Shown in pieces: positions 1 to 5,732 of a stretch of 6,226 bases of DNA. Position numbers and translations under genes: made by a program. The stretch's first letter is position 1. The number at the start of each line of letters is the position of its first letter. The notes under the pieces were generated by a model. That model made no database searches and was not told the origin of the DNA. It saw only the letters and a list, made by a program, of their open reading frames with translations. The stretch is from contig JAQVYP010000104.1 in NCBI GenBank assembly GCA_029004655.1, positions 1 to 6,226 on the forward strand, written 5' to 3'. Source of the stretch: Oscillospiraceae bacterium. Its GTDB lineage: Bacteria; Bacillota; Clostridia; Oscillospirales; Acutalibacteraceae.

Positions 1-42
1 AGTATTAATGATATTTTTCGGGGTTTGAACGGTCTTTAGCAG

Positions 43-93
43 TGAATCGACGATTCAAAATGCTTTGAATTGCGGATTTATTGCTAAACCGCA
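43..93 (+). promoter_or_regulatory. pnp leader with three small hairpins, two mutually exclusive
   Basis: Three inverted repeats lie back to back upstream of pnp. H1 pairs TGAAT (43-47) with ATTCA (53-57) around a 5-base loop. H2 pairs ATTCAAA (53-59) with TTTGAAT (64-70) around loop ATGC, and can extend to 51/72 with one G-U pair. H3 pairs TGCGG (71-75) with CCGCA (89-93) and, past one bulged A, TTTA (77-80) with TAAA (85-88), closed by loop TTGC. H1 and H2 share bases 53-57, so only one can form. In Escherichia coli the pnp leader carries a stem-loop through which PNPase represses its own synthesis. A similar role here is inference only. Whether this stretch is transcribed is unknown, because a candidate promoter starts inside H3. 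Confidence 0.35.
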
Positions 94-109
94 TCCCCGT
101 AAATATAAA
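81..109 (+). promoter_or_regulatory. candidate sigma-A promoter for pnp
   Basis: TTGCTA (81-86) matches four of six bases of the -35 consensus. TATAAA (104-109) matches five of six bases of the -10 consensus. The spacer is exactly 17 bases. Transcription would begin near 116 and leave only about 17 bases of leader, just enough for the GGAGG ribosome binding site. In AT-rich DNA such matches occur by chance. pnp is also often co-transcribed with an upstream rpsO, which would lie outside the window. Confidence 0.35.
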
Positions 110-132
110 TTTATTTTTATGGAGGATTTAAA

Positions 133-2346
133 ATGTACGAAAATTTCAAGGTATTCTCAACCGAGCTTGCAGGACGCACGCTCTCGGTTGAAACCGGAAA
201 AATGGCGCCGCTTGCAGGTGGCGCATGTCTTGTTCGCTACGGCGAAACTGCAGTTTTCTGTGCTGCAACAGCATCCGCAAAACCCCGTCCGGGAATCGAT
301 TTTCTTCCCCTTTCGGTAGATTTCGAAGAAAAACTTTATTCTGTAGGTAAAATCCCGGGATCATTCACCCGCCGTGAAGGCAAACCGACCGATAAGGCAA
401 TACTCACCAGCCGTGTTATCGATCGTCCAATTCGCCCGCTTTTTCCTAAGGATATGCGTAACGATGTTTCAGTTGTTTGCACCGTTATGTCAGTTGATCC
501 TGATTGTTCGCCTGAAATCATGGGAATGATTGGTGCTTCTATTGCTATTTCAATTTCTGATATTCCTTGGGATGGACCTATTGCCGGTTGTTCTGTTGGA
601 TATGTTGATGGCGAAATTATTATCAACCCAACTGCTGAACAAGCAGCCAAATCTAAAATGGAATTGACTGTTTCTTCCACAGAAGATTTAGTTGCCATGA
701 TAGAGGCCGGCGCAGATCAAGTTTCTAACGATATTATGTTTGACGCTATTATGGCCGGACATAAATCTAATCAGAAAATTGTAGAATTTATAAAAAGCAT
801 TCAAGCAGAAATAGGCAAACCAAAGTTTACTTTTGAAACAAGCGATCCTAATCCTGAAATGTTCGAAGCTGTTAAAGCTTTTGCTATTGATGAAGTTAAG
901 GTTGCTCTTGACACAGATGATAAGATTATCCGTGACTCAAAACTTGCACCGATTTATGAAGCTGTTCATGCAAAATTTGATGAAGTTTATCCTGAAGAAA
1001 TCGGTAAGCTTGATGAATGTATGTACAAATTGCAGAAATTTATTGTTCGCCGCTGGTTGCTTGACGATGGTAAGCGCGTTGACGGTCGTGGAATCGACGA
1101 GCTTCGTCCTCTCTACTCTGAAGTTGGCCTTCTTCCCCGTGTTCACGGTTCCGGTCTTTTCGGACGCGGACAAACACAAGTCTTGACGATCGCAACATTA
1201 GGCCCGATTCGCGATGCTCAAATTCTTGATGGAATAGATGGCAATGAATCTAAGAGATATATGCATCATTACAATTTCCCATCCTACTCGGTTGGTGAAA
1301 CTCGTCCTTCACGTGGCCCCGGTCGTCGTGAAATCGGACATGGTGCATTGGCGGAGCGTGCGCTCCTTCCTGTTATTCCGGATGAAAACGAATTCCCTTA
1401 TGCTTTCCGTCTTGTATCAGAAGTTTTATCCTCAAATGGTTCTACTTCTCAGGGCTCTATCTGTGGCTCAACACTTGCCCTTATGGATGCAGGTGTCCCA
1501 ATTAAAGCTCCTGTTGCCGGTATTTCTTGCGGACTTATCACCGAGGGTGACCGCTTTATTACAATGGTTGATATCCAAGGCCTTGAAGATTTCTTTGGAG
1601 ATATGGACTTCAAGGTTGCAGGTACTCATGAAGGTATAACAGCTATCCAAATGGATCTTAAAATTCATGGTCTTACACCTGAAATTATTAGGGAAGCATT
1701 GGACAAGACTTATACAGCTCGTCTTTATATCCTTGATCAAATCATGCTTAAAGCTATCGGGGAGCCAAGAAAAGAAGTTTCTAAATATGCTCCTAAGATG
1801 CTTTCAACGAAAATCAATCCTGATAAGATTCGTGATGTTATTGGTGCCGGTGGTAAGGTTATTCAAAAAATCTGTGCCGACTGTAACTGTAAGATTGATG
1901 TTGAAGAAGACGGTCGCGTATTTGTATCTGCAATCGATCTGGAAGATTGTCAGCGTGCTCTTATGATCATTGAAACCATTGCTAACGACCCTGAAGTGGG
2001 TGCTATCTACAAGGGCAAAGTAACCCGTATTATGACGTTTGGTGCTTTTGTTGAAATTGCTCCGGGAAAAGAGGGCCTTGTTCACATCAGCAAGCTTGAT
2101 GTGAAAAGAGTTGAGAAGGTTGAAGACGTTGTTAAGGTTGGCGATGAGGTTATCGTAAAGGTTACTGAAATCGACGATCAAGGCAGAGTGAACCTTTCAA
2201 GACGTGATGCTCTTATAGAAATTGAAGGAGCAATTCCTGAGAATACCATTAGCGATGCTCCTCGCCGCCCTCGTCCTGACTTCAAAGGTCAACGTACCGG
2301 CGATTCTAATTCCCGTCCCGGTTTCCGCAATAATTCTAACAAATAG
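133..2346 (+). CDS. pnp: polyribonucleotide nucleotidyltransferase (PNPase)
   Basis: A cytoplasmic trimeric 3'-to-5' exoribonuclease that uses phosphate to degrade RNA into nucleoside diphosphates, and in reverse adds tails; it works in mRNA turnover. The 737 residues show the full family layout: first RNase PH domain (about 10-140), helical linker (about 145-310), second RNase PH domain (about 315-545), KH domain (about 555-615, GAGG loop 571-574) and S1 domain (about 625-692). An Arg/Asn/Pro-rich tail follows. The catalytic stretch FFGDMDFKVAG holds D486, D492 and K494, and R398/R399 and H403 are present; these numbers coincide with E. coli PNPase. The first domain carries the FTRREGKP loop (78-85). 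The start is fixed by GGAGG at 121-125, seven bases before ATG. The KH domain is unusual in carrying C581, C584 and C586 close together. GC content varies strongly along the gene. Confidence 0.98.
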   Translation: MYENFKVFSTELAGRTLSVETGKMAPLAGGACLVRYGETAVFCAATASAKPRPGIDFLPLSVDFEEKLYSVGKIPGSFTRREGKPTDKAILTSRVIDRPIRPLFPKDMRNDVSVVCTVMSVDPDCSPEIMGMIGASIAISISDIPWDGPIAGCSVGYVDGEIIINPTAEQAAKSKMELTVSSTEDLVAMIEAGADQVSNDIMFDAIMAGHKSNQKIVEFIKSIQAEIGKPKFTFETSDPNPEMFEAVKAFAIDEVKVALDTDDKIIRDSKLAPIYEAVHAKFDEVYPEEIGKLDECMYKLQKFIVRRWLLDDGKRVDGRGIDELRPLYSEVGLLPRVHGSGLFGRGQTQVLTIATLGPIRDAQILDGIDGNESKRYMHHYNFPSYSVGETRPSRGPGRREIGHGALAERALLPVIPDENEFPYAFRLVSEVLSSNGSTSQGSICGSTLALMDAGVPIKAPVAGISCGLITEGDRFITMVDIQGLEDFFGDMDFKVAGTHEGITAIQMDLKIHGLTPEIIREALDKTYTARLYILDQIMLKAIGEPRKEVSKYAPKMLSTKINPDKIRDVIGAGGKVIQKICADCNCKIDVEEDGRVFVSAIDLEDCQRALMIIETIANDPEVGAIYKGKVTRIMTFGAFVEIAPGKEGLVHISKLDVKRVEKVEDVVKVGDEVIVKVTEIDDQGRVNLSRRDALIEIEGAIPENTISDAPRRPRPDFKGQRTGDSNSRPGFRNNSNK

Positions 2347-2361
2347 TGTAAATCAAATTTT

Positions 2362-2396
2362 AAGACCGTTGCCCAATATGTGGCAACGGTCTTTTT
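2362..2396 (+). terminator. intrinsic terminator of pnp
   Basis: A perfect 12-bp stem (2362-2373 with 2382-2393, AAGACCGTTGCC/GGCAACGGTCTT) closes an 8-base loop and runs into five T residues at 2392-2396. It begins 15 bases after the pnp stop codon. On the minus strand the same stem is followed by AAAATTTG rather than a T tract, so it should stop the convergent half-permease transcript poorly. Confidence 0.93.
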
Positions 2397-2771
2397 CTAT
2401 TTGTCTTCGCTTTTTTTAATTGGAACAAAAAACTCATAAACTCCTAAGATAACCAGCATACATGCAAAAAGCTTGGACAACAACTCTCCACCGATAAATC
2501 CCGCAAAAAACGAACCTGCAAATGCTCCTATTAGGCCGCACAATGCAGTTTTAATCACAACTCCCCAATTAATTTGACCGTTTTTTGCATATATTATCAT
2601 TGATAATATTGCAATTGGAATAAAAAAAATTAAGTTTATCCCCTGTGCATTTAGTTGCTCTGCCCCTGCAAAAACCGTCAAGTATATCAGCAGCACTCCG
2701 CCGCCGCCAAGACCCATTGCCCCTGCCATTCCTGACAACAACCCCGCTAAACTAATCCAAAGCCAGTTCAT
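2397..2771 (-). CDS. TauE/SafE family half-size permease, second of a pair (half B)
   Basis: An integral membrane protein of the TauE/SafE (DUF81, TSUP) family, whose full-length members move sulfite, sulfoacetate and related organic anions. At 124 residues it is half the usual 240-270 and corresponds to one four-helix repeat. Predicted membrane segments are about 4-33, 43-61, 70-92 and 98-116. The first contains the glycine-rich family motif GAMGLGGGGV (17-26). It has few charged residues outside the Lys-rich tail (IKKSEDK). Its ATG overlaps the TGA stop of half A as ATGA, and only a weak AAGG lies upstream, so translation is probably coupled to half A. The two proteins probably assemble into one transporter. 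The family call is strong; the substrate is unknown. Its stop codon abuts the T tract of the pnp terminator. Confidence 0.85.
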   Translation of the reverse strand: MNWLWISLAGLLSGMAGAMGLGGGGVLLIYLTVFAGAEQLNAQGINLIFFIPIAILSMIIYAKNGQINWGVVIKTALCGLIGAFAGSFFAGFIGGELLSKLFACMLVILGVYEFFVPIKKSEDK

Positions 2772-3136
2772 TTAATCAACAACCTTATTCCCGCCCAAAT
2801 CATAAAAGCGGCAAACAGCTTTTTCAAAATTTTAGCCGGGATTTTTTTTAATAATTTTGTGCCAATTAACGCACCTATAAGCCCTCCGGGGATATATGGC
2901 ACTGAATCCATTATCTTGACCCTACCGGCTGATATATATAAAACAGCACTAAAAACCGACAGCGGCAATATTACACCAACTGCATTTGAATGTGATTCTT
3001 TCGTTGTTAATCCTGTTTTCCTCAGCAAGGGCACAGCAAGCATACCTCCGCCGGCACCTAATAGACCGTTGACTAAGCCAACTGCCAAACCGCCTATACA
3101 CATTATTAAATTCTTGTGCTTTTTTTCTTTTGTCAT
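2768..3136 (-). CDS. TauE/SafE family half-size permease, first of a pair (half A)
   Basis: The partner of half B: a 122-residue, four-helix membrane protein equal to one repeat of the TauE/SafE (TSUP) fold. Predicted membrane segments are about 10-37, 52-70, 79-96 and 104-121. The first carries the family signature GLVNGLLGAGGGMLAVPLL (20-38), ending in the VPLL typical of these permeases. The N-terminus (MTKEKKHKN) is strongly basic and so probably cytoplasmic. The loop before the last helix (KKIPAKILKK) is also basic, which leaves the topology uncertain. AAGGGA lies eight bases before the ATG. The gene follows the terminator of the ABC operon by about 90 bases and seems to have its own promoter, so it starts a separate two-gene unit. 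Likely substrate is a small sulfur-containing or organic anion, known only by family. Confidence 0.87.
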   Translation of the reverse strand: MTKEKKHKNLIMCIGGLAVGLVNGLLGAGGGMLAVPLLRKTGLTTKESHSNAVGVILPLSVFSAVLYISAGRVKIMDSVPYIPGGLIGALIGTKLLKKIPAKILKKLFAAFMIWAGIRLLIK

Positions 3137-3157
3137 TTTATATTTCCCTTGAACTTT

Positions 3158-3180
3158 ACTTATATATTGTATATATTAGT
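3158..3180 (-). promoter_or_regulatory. AT-rich 23-bp palindrome, candidate operator/promoter of the half-permease pair
   Basis: The stretch is symmetric about base 3169. The outer ACT/AGT triplets and the inner ATATAT/ATATAT blocks pair, with a single T/T mismatch per arm beyond the central TGT. It lies 22-44 bases upstream of the half A start codon. Read on the minus strand it contains -10-like elements (TATACA, TATATA), with only a poor -35-like TTTCCT 17 bases before TATATA. A dimeric repressor site overlapping the promoter is a reasonable inference, but AT-rich symmetry also arises by chance. Confidence 0.35.
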
Positions 3181-3224
3181 TTTAGGAAAATTGCTAAAAA
3201 TATGCAAGACATTTTATGCGAACC

Positions 3225-3259
3225 AAAAAAACACCGACTCGAATTTGAGCCGGTGTTTT
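3225..3259 (-). terminator. intrinsic terminator of the ABC transporter operon
   Basis: Read on the minus strand, ACACCGGCTC (3256-3247) pairs with GAGTCGGTGT (3240-3231) through ten pairs including one G-T wobble, around a 6-base loop (3246-3241). A T tract from the A run at 3225-3231 follows. Flanking AAA/TTT can lengthen the stem. The wobble is a mismatch on the plus strand, which shows that the minus strand is the functional direction. It begins about 15 bases after the permease stop codon. Confidence 0.9.
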
Positions 3260-3273
3260 AATATTAAATATTT

Positions 3274-4788
3274 TTATGATTGCTTGATGTCGCGTCTGTT
3301 AAACGAATCCAGTGCAATATAGGTAAAACAAATAAAATAAACAGCCAAAACAGCAAGAGAAAAGTTAAATGTCATACCCTTATACAAAGAACTGGCTAAA
3401 CCGCTTGATCCTGTTAGCCGCTGTGCCAAGCTTGAACTTAAACTTGGAAAATACACACTTAAATCTGTGCTCATAAACAAAATGAATTTCTTAAAATCAT
3501 AATTTAGTAACGCAAGTATTTGTGTGACTATCGATCCTCCAAGCATAAAGGCAACACCGACTCCGATTGCAACTGCGGAATGGCGCATTATCACTGCCAA
3601 CATAATAGCAAGTGAGGTCATAACCAGCAATTGAGGGCAGGCAAGCAAGTATTTAAGAAGTCCGGCAACAAAAGTATGACTGGAACTGACGACCCCGCCA
3701 TTTACTGTAAGCCACAGCTGACCGAAGTCGAATCCAAACAATATGCCGCCCGTAAGGACTGCACTTGCGAACAGAATTATCAACAACGCCAAAGAGATTA
3801 AAAATACGCTGACTAACTTTGCCGCAAATATCTTCCAGCGCTTGTGAGGGCTGATGAGCAACAGCTTGATTGTGCCGCTGGTATACTCCTGAGCCATCAT
3901 TGTTGCCGCAATTATAATCACAAATATTGAAATAACCGATACCAAAGAGGCGCTTTCCAGAACAAATCCAAACTGCGTATCTGCGGATACTTCAGGAATA
4001 TTATTGCTCAAGCGATATTCCATAAGAGCGATATTATCTTTATAAGTGGAAATTTGAGCATCTGTCATTTTAGCATCATCAATTTTTCCACTATAAAGAC
4101 TTGCCTTTGTGGACTGATAAGTATAAATCATGCTTTCCTGCCATGAAATGTCGTTTCCGTAACTATAACTGTATTTAATGTCAGAGCAAACCGGCGGTAT
4201 ATTATTGGTCTTGCGAATCACCAAAGCATCACGGGTGGCTTTAAGATAAGAGGTGTCGTCCCCTGCTTCCGCCTCCGCGATTTGACTGTCTATTGAGGCA
4301 ATTTGTGAATCCAAATACAGTCCCAAATCATTATTATCCACAGCCTTTTGCATAGCATTTGCATTTTCAAGATATTTTGCGGCGGACACTGCATCATAAT
4401 CCTTCATATTCTCCGCCATGGCAGTTGCATCGACCTTAGAAAGCAAGGCTGTCATCTGCCAACTTGTGATATCCACATTTATCTTTTTATCACGAATATC
4501 CTTGGCAAGCTGGAGTCTGGCTTTCAAAGAGTCAACATCGGCACCCTTTTGAATATCTCCTCCCATTCCGCTTGATATTTGGCCGTTTATATTGGAAATA
4601 TAATTCTCAATATAGTTTTCGTCGCTCATGCCTTGGTCATAATAGTGGTTTTCCGTTTTCAATATGGTTTTAAGAGCAAAACCATATCCGAACGTTATAA
4701 TCGGAATTAAAGCGATCATAATAAATGCAACAGGCTTTGCAAAGACCTTTATAAACTCATTTTGTATAAGGCGCATAAACTTAGACAA
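3274..4788 (-). CDS. ABC-2 type transporter permease with large duplicated ectodomain
   Basis: The membrane subunit of an ABC exporter, paired with the ATPase just upstream. The 504 residues give six predicted membrane segments: about 20-38, 279-299, 322-348, 378-400, 405-428 and 474-493. A long outer domain (about 40-277) sits between the first and second. Directly after helix 2 comes EYTSGTIKLLLISPHKRW (301-318), the cytoplasmic motif common to ABC-2 permeases of the BcrB/NatB kind. The ectodomain is polar and helix-rich and contains two related blocks ending in NNIP (195-198 and 262-265). The start is TTG at 4788: GGGAGGGGG lies eight bases upstream, and an in-frame TAA stands immediately before it. 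The next in-frame start, ATG at 4776, would be about 20 bases from that site. The gene overlaps the ATPase by 8 bases. Substrate unknown; a peptide, drug or lipid is possible. Confidence 0.88.
   Translation of the reverse strand: MSKFMRLIQNEFIKVFAKPVAFIMIALIPIITFGYGFALKTILKTENHYYDQGMSDENYIENYISNINGQISSGMGGDIQKGADVDSLKARLQLAKDIRDKKINVDITSWQMTALLSKVDATAMAENMKDYDAVSAAKYLENANAMQKAVDNNDLGLYLDSQIASIDSQIAEAEAGDDTSYLKATRDALVIRKTNNIPPVCSDIKYSYSYGNDISWQESMIYTYQSTKASLYSGKIDDAKMTDAQISTYKDNIALMEYRLSNNIPEVSADTQFGFVLESASLVSVISIFVIIIAATMMAQEYTSGTIKLLLISPHKRWKIFAAKLVSVFLISLALLIILFASAVLTGGILFGFDFGQLWLTVNGGVVSSSHTFVAGLLKYLLACPQLLVMTSLAIMLAVIMRHSAVAIGVGVAFMLGGSIVTQILALLNYDFKKFILFMSTDLSVYFPSLSSSLAQRLTGSSGLASSLYKGMTFNFSLAVLAVYFICFTYIALDSFNRRDIKQS
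3979..4242 (-). repeat. internal protein repeat in the permease ectodomain
   Basis: Residues 183-203 and 250-270 of the permease align without gaps at an offset of 67 residues. They share K183/K250, R192/R259, the run NNIP (195-198/262-265), V200/V267 and D203/D270. The flanking segments are both predicted to be helical and acidic. The DNA itself is not obviously repeated, so the duplication, if real, is old. Confidence 0.45.
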
Positions 4789-5716
4789 TTACATTACCCC
4801 CTCCCGTAATTTCCATGAAGCTTTGCTCAAGTGTTCTAACTGATGGTATCACACCGAATATTTTAAGATCTGCGCTGCACAGCATTTTAATGACTTCCGG
4901 AACTTCCTCTTCATTAGCTGCAAGAATAAATTTGTTTTGCGTGTTGGAACGGTAACGTTCAGGCATAATTTCCTGTATTTTTTGCAGAGCAACTGACTCA
5001 TCACCAATAATAAACTCATAATCTGATTCGTTGTTTCCTGAGTCGGTGATTTGCCCGATGGATTCTGTTTTCAGCACTTTGCCGGCGTCAATAATGCAAA
5101 CACGATCGCACAAAAGCTCCATTTCACTTAAAATGTGGCTTGAAACGAACACCGCAATGCCTTCTTCATGAGACAGATATTTAAGAATATCGCGCAATTC
5201 CTTAATTCCGGCAGGATCAAGACCGTTTGTTGGCTCATCAAGCACCAAAACCTTTGGATGGTGCAAAATTGCCTGAGCAAGTCCCAGACGTTGTTTCATA
5301 CCCAAAGAATAGGTTTTCACCTTGTCCATTATGCGCTTTTCAAGACCGACAAGCTTAATTACCTCGGCTATACGGGTTTTATCAACCTTACCACGCAAAC
5401 GTGAATAAATCTCCAGGTTTTTGTATCCCGAAAGATAGGAATAGGTATCCGGGTTTTCAATGATTCCTCCGATTTGTGCCAAAGAATCTTCGAAGTTTTT
5501 TTCACGGTCGAACCCACCAATCTGAACAAAACCTGTATCAATATCCAGCAGGCCCATAATCATCTTAATTGTAGTGGTTTTGCCGGAGCCGTTCGGTCCC
5601 AGGAATCCGAATATCTCGCCTTCAAAAACATCAAAAGAAACATCCTTGATTATATGCTTTTTGCCAAAATGCTTATTAAGTTTTTCGGCTTTAAGTACAA
5701 CTTTTTTTTCATTCAT
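4781..5716 (-). CDS. ABC transporter ATP-binding protein, BcrA/LanF type
   Basis: The cytoplasmic ATPase that powers the adjoining permease. Its 311 residues hold a nucleotide-binding domain (about 6-220) and a C-terminal domain (about 221-311) ending in the typical TLEQSFMEITGG. Visible motifs are Walker A GPNGSGKTT (40-48), signature YSLGMKQR (136-143), Walker B VLVLDEP (156-162), D-loop GLDP (165-168) and the switch histidine H194 in SSHILSE. The Q-loop position reads IIENPD with E87 in place of glutamine. This E-loop is known in lantibiotic-immunity LanF and bacitracin BcrA-like ATPases and points to export of a membrane-active compound. AAGGAGGGGTGAT upstream is close to the ideal ribosome binding site, so strong translation is expected. 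The gene lies 14 bases after the preceding gene and overlaps the permease by 8. All catalytic motifs are intact; the substrate cannot be read from sequence. Confidence 0.95.
   Translation of the reverse strand: MNEKKVVLKAEKLNKHFGKKHIIKDVSFDVFEGEIFGFLGPNGSGKTTTIKMIMGLLDIDTGFVQIGGFDREKNFEDSLAQIGGIIENPDTYSYLSGYKNLEIYSRLRGKVDKTRIAEVIKLVGLEKRIMDKVKTYSLGMKQRLGLAQAILHHPKVLVLDEPTNGLDPAGIKELRDILKYLSHEEGIAVFVSSHILSEMELLCDRVCIIDAGKVLKTESIGQITDSGNNESDYEFIIGDESVALQKIQEIMPERYRSNTQNKFILAANEEEVPEVIKMLCSADLKIFGVIPSVRTLEQSFMEITGGGNVIV
4786..4805 (-). promoter_or_regulatory. ribosome binding site and ATG-TAA start-stop before the TTG start of the permease
   Basis: On the minus strand, GGGAGGGGG (4805-4797) is followed by TA, then ATG TAA (4794-4789), then the TTG start (4788-4786). 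All three triplets ATG, TAA and TTG are in the permease frame. The purine run also encodes Gly-Gly-Gly near the end of the ATPase. The site decides the choice of TTG, because no longer in-frame start is possible. Confidence 0.7.
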
Positions 5717-5732
5717 CTTATCACCCCTCCTT
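5717..5732 (-). promoter_or_regulatory. strong ribosome binding site of the ABC ATPase
   Basis: The minus strand reads AAGGAGGGGTGATAAG directly before ATG. It matches the complement of the 16S rRNA 3' end (AAGGAGGTGAT) apart from two extra G residues. Its first bases overlap the TAA stop of the upstream gene, so termination and reinitiation may be coupled. Confidence 0.8.

Noticed and set aside
1..132. Riboswitch or T-box in the pnp leader
   Set aside because: No conserved riboswitch core or T-box sequence is visible, and there is no terminator-like stem with a T tract before pnp.
65..319. 84-codon open frame at the start of pnp on the plus strand
   Set aside because: It has no ribosome binding site, overlaps pnp in another frame, and shows no domain or sensible composition.
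336..698. 120-codon minus-strand open frame inside pnp
   Set aside because: It is the antisense of a strongly conserved enzyme region, has no ribosome binding site, and its protein is unlike any family I know.
1804..2181. 125-codon minus-strand open frame opposite the KH and S1 domains
   Set aside because: Its composition mirrors the pnp codons, and no start signal or recognisable motif supports it.
2859..3152. 97-codon plus-strand open frame opposite half-permease A
   Set aside because: The minus strand carries a clear TauE/SafE protein with binding site; the plus frame is its shadow.
3116..3322. 68-codon plus-strand open frame across the intergenic region
   Set aside because: It runs through the minus-strand terminator hairpin and the permease end, and has no ribosome binding site.
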